64,000 nucleotides of DNA from NCBI GenBank assembly GCA_016712345.1, contig JADJRH010000011.1, positions 1,240,001-1,304,000 of the forward strand. The letters run 5' to 3'. How positions within the stretch are numbered: position 1 is the stretch's first letter; each line of letters starts with the position of its first letter. This document shows positions 34,815 to 44,391 of the stretch, in pieces. The position numbers were made by a program, and so were the translations under genes. Source of the DNA: Polyangiaceae bacterium. Lineage in GTDB: Bacteria > Myxococcota_A > Polyangia > Polyangiales > Polyangiaceae. The notes below the pieces were generated by a model, which saw nothing but the letters and a program-made list of their open reading frames with translations, was not told the origin of the DNA and did no database searches.

Positions 34815-36179
34815 TTAGAGAGAGACTTTTGGCAGATGGGTCATTGCTTCGTCCACCTGGGCCTGCGGGTAGTCGTGATCTTGAAGTTGACCGCGGTGGT
34901 ACGCGTCGTACGCCATCATGTCGAAGTGACCGTGACCTGAGAGGTTGAATACGATCACCTTCTTTTGCCCGCTCTTCTTGCATTCAAGCGCTTCATCAAT
35001 CGCAACCCGCACCGCGTGAGCGCTCTCGGGAGCAGGCAAAATCCCCTCGGCCTTGGAGAACTCCACCGCGGCGGCAAACGTTGCAAGCTGCGGAACCGCG
35101 CGCGCCTCGACATCGCCGTGATCCACAAGCGCACTCACGCTCGCGGACATGCCGTGATAGCGAAGCCCGCCCGCGTGAATACTCGGCGGAATAAACGTGT
35201 GCCCGAGAGTGTACATCTTCATCACGGGCGCCGAAGCCGCCGTGTCGCCGTAGTCGAATGTGTACTTCCCGCGCGTCATGCTCGGGCACGATGCGGGCTC
35301 CACGGCGATGATTTTTGTCTTTTTGCCGTTGGTAAGATTCTCGCGAACAAATGGGTACGCAAGGCCTGCAAAGCTTGATCCGCCGCCCGCGCAGCCGATC
35401 ACAATGTCGGGGTATTCACCGGCCATCTCCATTTGTTCAAGGGCCTCAAGGCCGATCACCGTTTGGTGCATAAGCACGTGACCGAGCACCGAGCCGAGCG
35501 CGTATTTCTTCGCGCCGCCGCTCACGGCCGCGGTTTCAACAGCCTCCGATATTGCAATGCCGAGCGATCCGGGGCTTTCGGGATTTTCGGCGAGCACCGC
35601 GCGACCCGCGTGGGTTCGGTCCGTCGGGCTTGCGTACACAGTCGCGCCGAAGTTATCCATAATGACGCGGCGGTAAGGTTTCTGGTGGTAGCTGACCTTC
35701 ACCATGAAGATCTCGAGATCGAGCCCAAAGAAGTTGCACGCCATGGCCATTGCCGAGCCCCACTGACCGGCGCCGGTTTCTGTACACATCGCGCGTGTGC
35801 CCGCTTCTTTGTTATAAAAAGCCTGCGCAACAGCGGTGTTTGGCTTGTGTGAGCCCACGGGCGAAACGCCTTCGTACTTGAAATAAATGTGCGCCGGCGT
35901 GTCGAGCGCTTTCTCCAGTCGCGTGGCACGGATGAGTGGAGTTGGCCGCCAAAGGCGGTAGATCTCGCGCACCGGCTCGGGAATCTCGATGTACCGCTCG
36001 GTGCTGACTTCCTGCATGATGAGCGCCATGGGGAAGAGGACGCTCAGAAAGTCGGGCGTTACCGGCTCCAACGTTTTGGGGTGGAGCACCGGCTGCGGCG
36101 GCACGGGCATGTCCGCATTGATGTTGTACCAAGCGCGCGGAAGCCGGCTTTCTTCGAGCAGAAATTGACGTCGCGTCAT
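34815..36179 (-). CDS. trpB2: tryptophan synthase beta chain, TrpB2 type
   Basis: A 454-aa PLP enzyme; TrpB2 proteins are longer than TrpB1 and often stand apart from trpA. They make tryptophan from serine and indole. Motifs are GRPTPLIRATRLEKAL-like RPTPLIRATRLEKAL (about residue 80), YFKYEGVSPVGSHKPNTA with the PLP lysine, ETGAGQWGSA, and the phosphate-binding IGCAGGGSSFAGLAYPF. The conserved end includes VFNLSGHGHFD. No trpA or other trp gene is nearby. It converges with the LodB-like gene, only 65 bases away, and is divergent from the cyclase gene at 36330. The enzyme assignment is firm; any link to the oxidase cluster is suggested only by adjacency. Confidence 0.93.
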   Translation of the reverse strand: MTRRQFLLEESRLPRAWYNINADMPVPPQPVLHPKTLEPVTPDFLSVLFPMALIMQEVSTERYIEIPEPVREIYRLWRPTPLIRATRLEKALDTPAHIYFKYEGVSPVGSHKPNTAVAQAFYNKEAGTRAMCTETGAGQWGSAMAMACNFFGLDLEIFMVKVSYHQKPYRRVIMDNFGATVYASPTDRTHAGRAVLAENPESPGSLGIAISEAVETAAVSGGAKKYALGSVLGHVLMHQTVIGLEALEQMEMAGEYPDIVIGCAGGGSSFAGLAYPFVRENLTNGKKTKIIAVEPASCPSMTRGKYTFDYGDTAASAPVMKMYTLGHTFIPPSIHAGGLRYHGMSASVSALVDHGDVEARAVPQLATFAAAVEFSKAEGILPAPESAHAVRVAIDEALECKKSGQKKVIVFNLSGHGHFDMMAYDAYHRGQLQDHDYPQAQVDEAMTHLPKVSL

Positions 36180-36329
36180 CGGTGGGCCCTCGGTTTTGTC
36201 ACAGGGGCGCCGCGCTCGACCCGCTCAAACGCCACACGCTCCCGTACACGGTACGGTCGATGGTTCTGCCCGTCATGTCAAGACGCGAGGCGCTTGCGTA
36301 CGCACTCGCGACTCCGCTAGGTAGAGAGG

Positions 36330-39300
36330 GTGTCAGACATTGGTGATTGGCTCCGCGGCGTGGGTTTGGCGAAATACGCCGCGCGCTTCGAGGACGAGGA
36401 GATCACACTCGACGTTTTGCCCCATCTCACCGAGTCGGATCTTACCTCGCTCGGTCTACCCATCGGCCCGCGCCGCACGCTCCTCGTCCAACTTCAGCGA
36501 ATGCGCTCTGAGAGCGGCTCCGCGCCCCCAACGGAACCCGCCGCATCTTCGGGCCCTCCCAGCGCGCCGGTCCCCGCATCGGTGCCTCGATCCACCGGCG
36601 ATCTTGTCCGCGCGGGCTCTTCGTCGCGAACTGCGGATCACGCGTCGAGAGGCCCCGAGCGCCGCCAGCTCTCGGTGATGTTCTGCGATCTTGTCGGCTC
36701 CACGGCACTCTCGGAGAGACTCGACGCCGAGGAGTTGCACGCCCTCATTCAAACGTACCGCGGCGTTTGCGGCGATATCGTCGGGCGCTACGGCGGCCAC
36801 GTTGCGCAATATCTGGGCGACGGGCTCATGGTGTACTTCGGGTGGCCGGTGGCGCATGAAGACTCGGCGGAACGAGGTGTACGCGCGGCCCTTGAAATGG
36901 TCCGCGCCGTGAGCGAAATTGCGGCAACCCCGCGCCTGAGTGTACGCATTGGCATTGCCACGGGCACGGTGGTTGTGGGCGAGGCGCCGGGCTTGGAACC
37001 CACCGAAGCGCGCTTGGCCATCGGTGAAACACCCAACCTCGCGGCGCGCGTACAAGCGGCTGCCCAGCCCGACGAGGTGGTCATCGCCGATGTCACAAGG
37101 CGCTTGATCGGCGAGGCATTCGCATACTCCGATCTGGGCCAAAAAAGCCTCAAGGGCATTGCCGCGCCTGTCCAACTCTGGCGCGTCGACGAAACGCGGC
37201 ATACCGGCGGTCGATTCAGCGCGGCGCACGCGGGAGTAGAGCTGTCATCGCTTGTGGGTCGAGACGCGGAAACCGCTGAACTCGCGCGACTCTGGCAACG
37301 TGCCCTCGGCGGTGAACGAAGCATCGCCGCGATCGGCGGCGAACCTGGAATCGGCAAGTCGCGCCTGCTCCAAGGACTGCGCCAACACATTCGCGAACCC
37401 TACGAGGAGCAACATTTTCAGTGCTCTCCGCTCGGTATCGATTCGGCTCTCTCCCCATTTGTGGAGCAGCTTGAAGAGGCCGCTCAACTCGCCCGTGACG
37501 ACAGCGCCGAGCGCAGACTCGACAAGCTCGAAGCGCTCCTCCGCGCTCATCAACTCGACCCGGCCGAACATGCCCCGTTTCTCGCCGGCCTTTTGTCCCT
37601 GCCCGTCGATCGCTACCCACCTGTGCGCCTCACCCCACAGAAACGAAAAGAGCGCACGTTTGAAGCGATTCTTGCGCTCATTCAGGCCCGAGCGCGCCGC
37701 GGCCCTTTGCTCGTCGTCGTGGAAGACACCCACTGGATTGACCCAACCAGCGATGAGTTGCTGGAGCAGCTCTTTGCCCGCTTGTCAGATCTACCCATCC
37801 TGTTTGTAACAACTCATCGGCCTGAGCGAGTTCCCGCGTGGATCGGCCGCGAAGGCGTTGTGTCGCTCAACCTCCAGCGCCTTGAACGCCAGCACGGAAT
37901 GCGCATTGTGCTCGCCATCACTCACGGCCTGACACTTCCGCCCGAAGTGATGGAAGAGATTCTGGCGCGCACCGACGGCGTCCCGCTTTATGTGGAAGAA
38001 CTCACCAAGTCGCTCATTGAGTCGGGCTTACTTCGCAAACATGGTCAGACCTACCATTTACACGCCTCGCCTGAAAACTTCTCCATCCCCGCCTCGCTCC
38101 GAGACTCGCTCATGGCGCGCCTCGATCGCCTGAATGAGTACAAGGAGATCGCCCAGATCGGCGCCTGTTTCGGCCGTGAATTCAGCTACCGATGGATGGA
38201 ACGTGTCGCCCCAATTCACGGTGCGCCGCTGCAAGAAGCGCTCGCTCGCATAGTTGAATCCGGGCTCGCATTACAGAACGGCACACCGCCCACCGCGACG
38301 TACGTTTTCAAACACGCGCTTGTTCAAGACACCGCGTACGACTCCCTTCTTCGCAGTCGCCGACGTGAACTTCATGCGGCGATCGCGCTCGCATTGGAGG
38401 GTGAAATCACCGCTCGTTCCGTGGGTGTTGAGTCGCTCGCTCACCACTACACGCAGGCTGGTAACCTCGACGCGGCCATTCCACTGTGGCGCCGCGCCGG
38501 CATGCTCGCCCTCGATCGCGTGGCGTTGCGTGAAGCCACTGCCCACTTCCAGCGTGGTCTTGGCCTTGTGGGTCAACTCCCCCCTTCGCCCGAACGTGAT
38601 CGCCTTGAAGTGACCATTCGCGAGCCTCTCAACGCTGCCTGGACCGGTTTGCAAGGCTGGGCGGCCGCAGAAGTGGGCGAAAACGCCCAAGCGATTCTTC
38701 GCCTCACCGACACCCTTGCCGATGCTCCTTCCAGTGGTGAATCGGCCGCAAGCCGCATGCTCGCGATGTGGTGGATGTGGACGACCACCATCACACAGGG
38801 CCGCATTGCCGACTCGCGTGAATGGGCAAGCCGCATGCTTGTGGAAGGCGAGCGCATTGCCGACCCCGACTTCCAACTTTTCGGCCACGCAGCCATGATG
38901 GTACAGCGCCTTCTTCAAGGTGATTTGCTCGCGTCGCGCCGGGAAGCGGAGATTGTCCTCGCCGGCTACGATCCTCGCCGCGCGGAACGGTGGATTCAAC
39001 TCACCGGCCACGATCTTCGCACGTTCGTTGAAGTGTACGCATGCCAAGCCACGTGGATGCTCGGTTATCCCGACGAAGCGCGCCGCGCCAGTGATGCGAG
39101 CGTTGCGTACGCACGCACCGTCGGCCACGCGTTTAACCTCGTTTGGGCGCTCACATTCAGCGCTTATGCGTACGCATACGCCCGCGATGTCGATGGACTC
39201 GCCGAGCACCTCGACGAAGCGCAGCGCCTCGCCGAAGAACAGGCCCTCGCTTTCATCTCACTTGTTTCCGTTCCCCAAGCGCGCGGCATCGGCGAAATCC

Positions 39301-39791
39301 TCGCCCATAACCCCAAAGAAGCCGTTCGCCTCCTGCAAATAGGCATTGAAGGATGGACAAAACGCGGCGGCCACGTGCGCATTCCATACCTCAAGTCCGC
39401 CCTGGCCGAAGCGACGGCACGTGGCGGTTCACCCCAAGAGGCATTGGCAATTGTCGAAGAAAGCCTCGAGCAAATTGCAAGACCCGGTTGGCACGAACGA
39501 GAGTGGCTCGCCGAATCGCTGCGCATCAAAGGTTGGATTCTGAGTCAACTCGGCCGCGTCGAAGAAGCCGAGGCCGAACTCGTTCGCTCCATCGAGTTTG
39601 CCCGCAATCAATCGGCCAGATCGTGGGAACTGCGCAGCGCCCTAACCCTTGCGCGCCTCATTGCACCGCGTGATCGTGAGCGCGCCCGAGCCGTTCTTGA
39701 GCCTGTGTACACATGGTTCACCGAGGGGTACAACACACCCGATCTCGTCGAGGCGCGCGCCCTTCTCATTGAACTTGCCGGCCCAACCTGA
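36330..39791 (+). CDS. SAM domain - adenylate/guanylate cyclase - AAA ATPase - TPR protein
   Basis: A 1153-aa protein starting at GTG 36330. Residues 1-60 form a sterile alpha motif (IGDWLRGVGLAKYAARFEDE). After a Pro-rich linker, residues about 110-285 are a class III cyclase domain (RRQLSVMFCDLVGSTALSE, YLGDGLMVYFG). Both metal-binding Asp positions are present, so it may be active. The AAA_16 ATPase begins at about residue 335 with GGEPGIGKSRLLQGL and VVVEDTHWIDPTSDELLEQL (Walker B). The last ~480 residues are TPR-like helices. The family couples cyclic nucleotide synthesis to ATPase-controlled sensing. It resembles the kinase protein at 7287, whose cyclase region is degenerate. It converges on the CBS gene with an 18-base gap. 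Confidence 0.92.
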   Translation: MSDIGDWLRGVGLAKYAARFEDEEITLDVLPHLTESDLTSLGLPIGPRRTLLVQLQRMRSESGSAPPTEPAASSGPPSAPVPASVPRSTGDLVRAGSSSRTADHASRGPERRQLSVMFCDLVGSTALSERLDAEELHALIQTYRGVCGDIVGRYGGHVAQYLGDGLMVYFGWPVAHEDSAERGVRAALEMVRAVSEIAATPRLSVRIGIATGTVVVGEAPGLEPTEARLAIGETPNLAARVQAAAQPDEVVIADVTRRLIGEAFAYSDLGQKSLKGIAAPVQLWRVDETRHTGGRFSAAHAGVELSSLVGRDAETAELARLWQRALGGERSIAAIGGEPGIGKSRLLQGLRQHIREPYEEQHFQCSPLGIDSALSPFVEQLEEAAQLARDDSAERRLDKLEALLRAHQLDPAEHAPFLAGLLSLPVDRYPPVRLTPQKRKERTFEAILALIQARARRGPLLVVVEDTHWIDPTSDELLEQLFARLSDLPILFVTTHRPERVPAWIGREGVVSLNLQRLERQHGMRIVLAITHGLTLPPEVMEEILARTDGVPLYVEELTKSLIESGLLRKHGQTYHLHASPENFSIPASLRDSLMARLDRLNEYKEIAQIGACFGREFSYRWMERVAPIHGAPLQEALARIVESGLALQNGTPPTATYVFKHALVQDTAYDSLLRSRRRELHAAIALALEGEITARSVGVESLAHHYTQAGNLDAAIPLWRRAGMLALDRVALREATAHFQRGLGLVGQLPPSPERDRLEVTIREPLNAAWTGLQGWAAAEVGENAQAILRLTDTLADAPSSGESAASRMLAMWWMWTTTITQGRIADSREWASRMLVEGERIADPDFQLFGHAAMMVQRLLQGDLLASRREAEIVLAGYDPRRAERWIQLTGHDLRTFVEVYACQATWMLGYPDEARRASDASVAYARTVGHAFNLVWALTFSAYAYAYARDVDGLAEHLDEAQRLAEEQALAFISLVSVPQARGIGEILAHNPKEAVRLLQIGIEGWTKRGGHVRIPYLKSALAEATARGGSPQEALAIVEESLEQIARPGWHEREWLAESLRIKGWILSQLGRVEEAEAELVRSIEFARNQSARSWELRSALTLARLIAPRDRERARAVLEPVYTWFTEGYNTPDLVEARALLIELAGPT

Positions 39792-39809
39792 CAGAGCGTT
39801 ATCAATACT

Positions 39810-40601
39810 CTACGATTGACCACCCAATAACCGCGCAAAATCAAGACCTGTCAGAATGCCTGCCAGCCGCCGATCTTCCATCACGAGCACGCGCCGTGTA
39901 CCCGTTTCATACGCGTGCGCCGCGGCCCGAAACAGCGGTGTTCGTGAGTTTTGATACAGCATGCCATAACTCATCACGTCTTCCACCTTTGTATCGGTGG
40001 CCACATTGCGCGCCTTCAGCGCTTCACTCTTGGTGAACATCCCCACCGGATGACCATTTTCATCCACCACCGCGAGCCCACCAATCCCCGCGTGATCCAG
40101 CCGAGCCGCCGCTTCTGAAACAGGCGCATGGAAGTGAATGGTGCTTACGGGGTTGGTCATGACCTCCACAATCGGCGTTCCGATCCGCTCTTCCCGAAGC
40201 GCAATCAACACTTCTTCTGTACTAAACACACCCGCAAGCGCGTTGTCTTTGGTGATGTACACCCGATGGATCCGCCGCTCGCCCAGCAGTTTTGCGCACT
40301 CCCTCACCGACGTATCCGCCGTGGCCGTGACAACCCCGGCGTGCATGTGTTGCGCAACCGGCTCACTGGGTAGATCCAACACCTGCACGCCCGCGAGCGA
40401 CATCGGCTGCATTCGCCCGGCTCGGAGCAGGTCGGTTTCTGACAAAACTCCCAACGGTCGACCCTGCGTATCGACCACAGGCAGCGCGGAAACACGGCGC
40501 TCCACGAGGACTTTGTACGCAGCGTCGAGAAGTGTATCCGCGGTGATCGTGACGACCGGGCCGGCCATTAACAGCGAAACGGGACTCGTGGAGAGGCTCA
40601 T
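39810..40601 (-). CDS. protein with four tandem CBS domains
   Basis: About 263 aa from the ATG at 40601 (MSLSTSPVSLLMAG); the frame extends to 40769 but the extra residues are low-complexity and Arg-rich. Two Bateman pairs are visible, with repeated ALPVVDTQGRPLGVLSETDLL, RVYITKDNALAGVFSTEEVL, GLAVVDENGHPVGMFTKSEAL and a final RRVLVMEDRRLAGILTG. CBS pairs bind adenosyl nucleotides such as AMP, ATP or SAM and act as energy or ligand sensors; there is no attached catalytic domain. The partner is unknown. The 250 bases between it and the next gene (40602-40854) show no other gene. Confidence 0.88.
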   Translation of the reverse strand: MSLSTSPVSLLMAGPVVTITADTLLDAAYKVLVERRVSALPVVDTQGRPLGVLSETDLLRAGRMQPMSLAGVQVLDLPSEPVAQHMHAGVVTATADTSVRECAKLLGERRIHRVYITKDNALAGVFSTEEVLIALREERIGTPIVEVMTNPVSTIHFHAPVSEAAARLDHAGIGGLAVVDENGHPVGMFTKSEALKARNVATDTKVEDVMSYGMLYQNSRTPLFRAAAHAYETGTRRVLVMEDRRLAGILTGLDFARLLGGQS

Positions 40602-40854
40602 GCTCGTCGGCCAGGCAAAACCTTCGCCACCCTGTGCGCGGCGCAGAACGCGCGATTGCCGCTGCGCCATGGTGCAAAGTGCGCGCGCCGGTGCATCGGT
40701 TGCGTTTAGGGTTGGCCGGCGAGCCACATCCCATAGCGCGGCGCGGGGAGCGCTTTGTCGCGTCGTCAAAAGAGGGATGGGTAGATCGATCGTTCGCGCG
40801 CGTGAAGGAACACCCGCACTGGAATTTCTACCCAGTCAAACTGGAAGAGATTTG

Positions 40855-41919
40855 TCAGGCGGGCTTTTGGAAGAGCACAACCTTGTACGAGTCCGTGCCG
40901 TTGCGCATGTTTTCGTAAAGGTTGGTTCCCGGATTTCGATAAAAGTTGTACAGGGCGAGACGAGCTTCCGCCCGCCTTTTCTCCCCCAATACAGGGATTC
41001 TAAATCCGTAGAAGCGGTCGAGACACTGCTCCACATAGGCATCCACACGGCCGGCGTCTTCGTCACGCGCCTTCACCGCCTCGGCAGTCACATCCCGCAC
41101 TTCGATCTGTTTCATACCAATGTCTTTGAGCAGGTCGAAGCAAGGCTGCCAAGTGCTGTCGGGGATGGCGTTGCCCCAGACAAGGTATCCTCCGGGTTTC
41201 AAGATCCGGCGCGCATTCTCAAAAAAGCGGCGGTCCTCGGGTGTGGTGCGACCGGCCATCTCCGTCACGTGGGTTTCGCACACGGCGAGGAAGTCCGCCG
41301 TAGCATCGGGAATGGCCACGCGGGTTGCATCGGCACGTGTGGCGACGAGCCGACCGCCGAGTTCGGGCACGAACTTGCGCCTGCATGTTGCGATGGCGGC
41401 CTGCTGCATATCCACGGCTTCGTACGTGCACTTGGGAAGGACATGGGAGCAAACATGATGCGCTCCCGCACCTGTTCCACACCCAAGTTCAACAACGCTC
41501 ACCCGTCCGTCGCGGGCCTTCACGTACTCTTTGACAGCATCAAACTGGTACAGCCCGGTGTACGCATTCTTGCCAAACCGCTGCGGGTCTGACGGGCTGT
41601 TGGGGCAGGGGCCCCAGCTCTCTGGCCAGGTATATCCCCAGGTGTTGAACGTCAGTTGGTAGGTCGCGCCCGTTTCGCTGCGCGTTTCTCCCATTGAGCT
41701 GTAGAGCGAATAGAGCAGCGCGTAAATCGATTGCTTTGTGTAATCATCCTCGGAAACATCGCCGTTTTGCAGCGATATTTTATCCTTGCGCTCGAAGGCG
41801 CTGCCTACGATCCAGGCTCCGAGAATGAATTGCAGCTGCTTGGTAGAGTATTCGGCGCCCGGATTAAGGGCTGTGAGAACGTCCATGGATCCTTCCGGCT
41901 TGAATTGGGCGCCGGTCAT
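40855..41919 (-). CDS. SAM-dependent methyltransferase
   Basis: A 354-aa protein with motif I VVELGCGTGAGAHHV (about residue 142) and ILKPGGYLVWGN (post-motif region). The N-terminal 110 residues (QFILGAWIVGSAFERKD) are helical, as in lipid or sterol C-methyltransferases of the phthiotriolone/erg6-like group. The C-terminus (GTNLYENMRNGTDSYKVVLFQKP) resembles those enzymes as well. The exact substrate is not determinable. It lies between the CBS gene and a membrane protein gene on the same strand, with 147 bases upstream that contain no other gene. Confidence 0.85.
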   Translation of the reverse strand: MTGAQFKPEGSMDVLTALNPGAEYSTKQLQFILGAWIVGSAFERKDKISLQNGDVSEDDYTKQSIYALLYSLYSSMGETRSETGATYQLTFNTWGYTWPESWGPCPNSPSDPQRFGKNAYTGLYQFDAVKEYVKARDGRVSVVELGCGTGAGAHHVCSHVLPKCTYEAVDMQQAAIATCRRKFVPELGGRLVATRADATRVAIPDATADFLAVCETHVTEMAGRTTPEDRRFFENARRILKPGGYLVWGNAIPDSTWQPCFDLLKDIGMKQIEVRDVTAEAVKARDEDAGRVDAYVEQCLDRFYGFRIPVLGEKRRAEARLALYNFYRNPGTNLYENMRNGTDSYKVVLFQKPA

Positions 41920-42066
41920 ATCCGATCTTGCTTGATAAACGAATCAATTCGAGCCGCCGCTTGGAAGAAAATCTGCACCACCTCGCGGTCCATTTTTCGC
42001 GCGAATCTGTTTACACGTGCGAACAAATGGCCGCGCCGAAACTTCAGTTTGCGTGATCTACCCAGA

Positions 42067-42765
42067 CTACACCCGATGGGGAGAGGGTTGCCATACCCGC
42101 CATGCGGCGGGCGCGCGCCAAAAGACAAAGGGTAGAAAAAGCGCGTAGTACATTGTGTTGGGTAGAAAGCGCAGCAAAAACCCAATGTCAAACCCAGTTA
42201 AAATCAGGATGTCGGCGGTTGCCCAAAGGCCGTATTGCACGATTTCAAAAATGGTAAGATGGGCCACAAACCGCCTTATTTCCAAGGGCGATTCGCGCAT
42301 TGTCCTGGGCAAGATCAAGGCGCGCATGGTAATGGCAAGGGCAAAAAACAACAGCTCGTATGTCAGAAACGTGACCCGCATCGGCGCTGCCAACACCGGT
42401 ACAAAACTGCGCAGCAAATACGACACGACAGGCACAACAAACGCCCACACCACAGCCCGCTTCACCGGGTGAAAAAAGCTCTCCGTGGGCGCCTTTCCAG
42501 CCACACTTGCCACCAGAAAAAACCGAAAATCACCCAAAATCACAAACGCAACCGACACGGGTGTACCCCACCAAGCCCCCTTTGGAATGGGTGACAACGC
42601 ACCGGTAAGTAGGGCATCGGCCGCGATCTCAAATGCAAACACAACCAAAAAGCCCGCCAAAAAAGGCAACCGCCGCGCGATCAAAAGCACCAAAATGCCC
42701 ACGGCAACCCAGAAAAAGATCGGGTCATGCAGGGGCGAAAGATAGAGTCGTTCGTACGTGGACAT
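42067..42765 (-). CDS. integral membrane protein of unknown function
   Basis: A 232-aa protein with about six hydrophobic segments, for example FFWVAVGILVLLIARRL, FLAGFLVVFAFEIAADALL, WAFVVPVVSYLLRSFVPVL and LLFFALAITMRALIL. Charged loops are short and no catalytic motif stands out. I do not recognise the family. A 170-base space without a gene precedes repeat copy B, and the start ATG is well placed at 42765. Confidence 0.75.
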   Translation of the reverse strand: MSTYERLYLSPLHDPIFFWVAVGILVLLIARRLPFLAGFLVVFAFEIAADALLTGALSPIPKGAWWGTPVSVAFVILGDFRFFLVASVAGKAPTESFFHPVKRAVVWAFVVPVVSYLLRSFVPVLAAPMRVTFLTYELLFFALAITMRALILPRTMRESPLEIRRFVAHLTIFEIVQYGLWATADILILTGFDIGFLLRFLPNTMYYALFLPFVFWRAPAAWRVWQPSPHRV

Positions 42766-42939
42766 CGTTTGCTTCCAGGGTGAGTATCACGTTCTCAATC
42801 GAAACGTCACGCAACGACCAGACGCGCTTGGATAACTGTTAGGTCGTAATCCCGGCCTGACACGTGATCGGTCAGGCTGTGCAAGCCGATTGCAGCCTAA
42901 AATACAAGAAAACTCCGTGGATCTCCGTGTCCTCCGTGC

Positions 42940-43256
42940 CTCCTAGGTAACTTCCCTTTAGCGGAACGTTCTGCAAGGCACGGATCCAGTCTTGTCGAGA
43001 CGTTTGGGACACCCTTGCCCGTCGCCAAGCGGAAAAGCGAACAGCGTGGCGCGTCGGGTTCTCCAGATGGAGTTCTGTGGCGAGCGCAGCCACGACGAAA
43101 AACGAGAGACCGGCGAGACCGGTGGATGGCGACGTGATGGACATCTCAAGTCGCCGGACCTCCCAGAACGGGCTCTTTTCTGCTGCATCGACAACTCAAC
43201 CGCAACGAGTTACTCGCCGTTCGAATGAGGCGCATGCGCCGCTGGGGAACTCCGTG
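42940..43256 (-). repeat. 316/317-bp dispersed repeat, copy B (inverted relative to copy A)
   Basis: Reverse complement of 888-1203 with two substitutions and one extra T. It lies in a 570-base non-coding gap (42766-43335) between the membrane protein and the SIS gene. Flanks differ from copy A except for related CTCCGTG-type words on one side. Short ORFs through the two copies are in different frames. The rest of the gap holds no gene I can support. Confidence 0.85.
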
Positions 43257-43335
43257 GTGGAGAGACGCGTCAGGCAGCAGAGCATTCCAGGTCGTTGCGT
43301 GGTGGTGTCAGTGATCCAGGAGTCAGGTACCCCCG

Positions 43336-44355
43336 TCATGATCGACCGAGGCCATAAAGCGGCTCATCAAACACCGCCAGCGCCGACGACCGAAGATCGA
43401 GCGGACAGTCTTTGAGTACCCGCAGGAGCAGAGCATTCAACTGCGCGTCGTGATCCAAGATCGATATCGGAAATGGCAACTCGCTCCGCAGAAACACAGG
43501 GACTTGATGGTTAGAAACAAGCACTCTGTGGACGCGCTCCGTGAGATCTCCGGTTGGACTGTCAGGTTGAGTGAACACCACCCAGGGCATGCCGCCGCGC
43601 ACGCTTTGGACGGGCCCGTGCGCCAGTTCAAGAGCATCCCACGCCCAAGGTTGTGCACACCGCAGACCTTCCATCCACTTCCACACGAGGCCTTGAAACA
43701 CCGACGGATCCGCCCCGGAAAACACGAATGCCAGCGCCCCTCGGAGGCTGTCACTTGACACTTCCGCCGCCGCGGCGAGAGCCCTTTCACCAGCGGAACA
43801 AAGCGCTTTGTATAGCTCACCAAATTCGCTTCTACCCAAAGGCCCACACGTGACCTGAATGGCAAAAAGGGTAGCAACCGTCGGCCCGATAACTCTCAAA
43901 AACAAGCCTTTTTCATCAGCCGGCGGCAGGTGCACAATCACAGTTTGCTCGTGGGTTAAGAGGGACTGCAATGGGTTTGAATTGGGCGGGACAGAGGTTA
44001 CAAGAACCACCCGTCTAAAGTGCGAAGCAGCCTTTAATACAAGCGTTGCGTTGGGTGACAGGTATTGAGAAAACACAACAAGCGTATCGCCCACGGGCGC
44101 ATTGTCAGAAGTGAAGCCCGACATGGGAACATACCGCGCGTGGACACCTTGGCGCTGCGATGAAAGCCATGCCAAAAGCCGCGCCGGCCCGGCCGAACCG
44201 CCGATTCCTGTGACAAGCACCCTTCCAACAAGAGCGTTTCGCGCCGCTTCAAATGACATTTCAGACACGGTGCCGAGGTGGTTTGCCACTTCTTGTGCGC
44301 GGCATTCCAAGAGCGAAAGAGCACTCTTTTCGTCTACCGGATTGGCAACATCCAT
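43336..44355 (-). CDS. SIS domain sugar-isomerase-like protein
   Basis: About 339 aa from the ATG at 44355, which has AAAGGTGA five bases upstream; a GTG at 44364 is the alternative. The first SIS domain shows GRVLVTGIGGSAGPARLLAWL, then GDTLVVFSQYLSPNATLVLKAA, the place where GlmS-like SIS proteins have the ISQSGET phosphate loop. A second, weaker SIS unit follows with ELAHGPVQSVRGGMPWVVF. GlmS catalytic residues and the glutaminase domain are absent, so it is probably a deglycase, isomerase or sugar-phosphate-binding regulator. It is 36 bases downstream of the cytochrome c gene and likely in one operon with it. Confidence 0.78.
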   Translation of the reverse strand: MDVANPVDEKSALSLLECRAQEVANHLGTVSEMSFEAARNALVGRVLVTGIGGSAGPARLLAWLSSQRQGVHARYVPMSGFTSDNAPVGDTLVVFSQYLSPNATLVLKAASHFRRVVLVTSVPPNSNPLQSLLTHEQTVIVHLPPADEKGLFLRVIGPTVATLFAIQVTCGPLGRSEFGELYKALCSAGERALAAAAEVSSDSLRGALAFVFSGADPSVFQGLVWKWMEGLRCAQPWAWDALELAHGPVQSVRGGMPWVVFTQPDSPTGDLTERVHRVLVSNHQVPVFLRSELPFPISILDHDAQLNALLLRVLKDCPLDLRSSALAVFDEPLYGLGRS

Positions 44356-44391
44356 CGCTGTCACCTTTTTTGGGGCTCCGTTCGAGACGGG

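Noticed and set aside
42766..43335. tRNA or other structured RNA in the repeat B gap
   Set aside because: No cloverleaf or known RNA could be assembled by eye; a covariance search would be needed.
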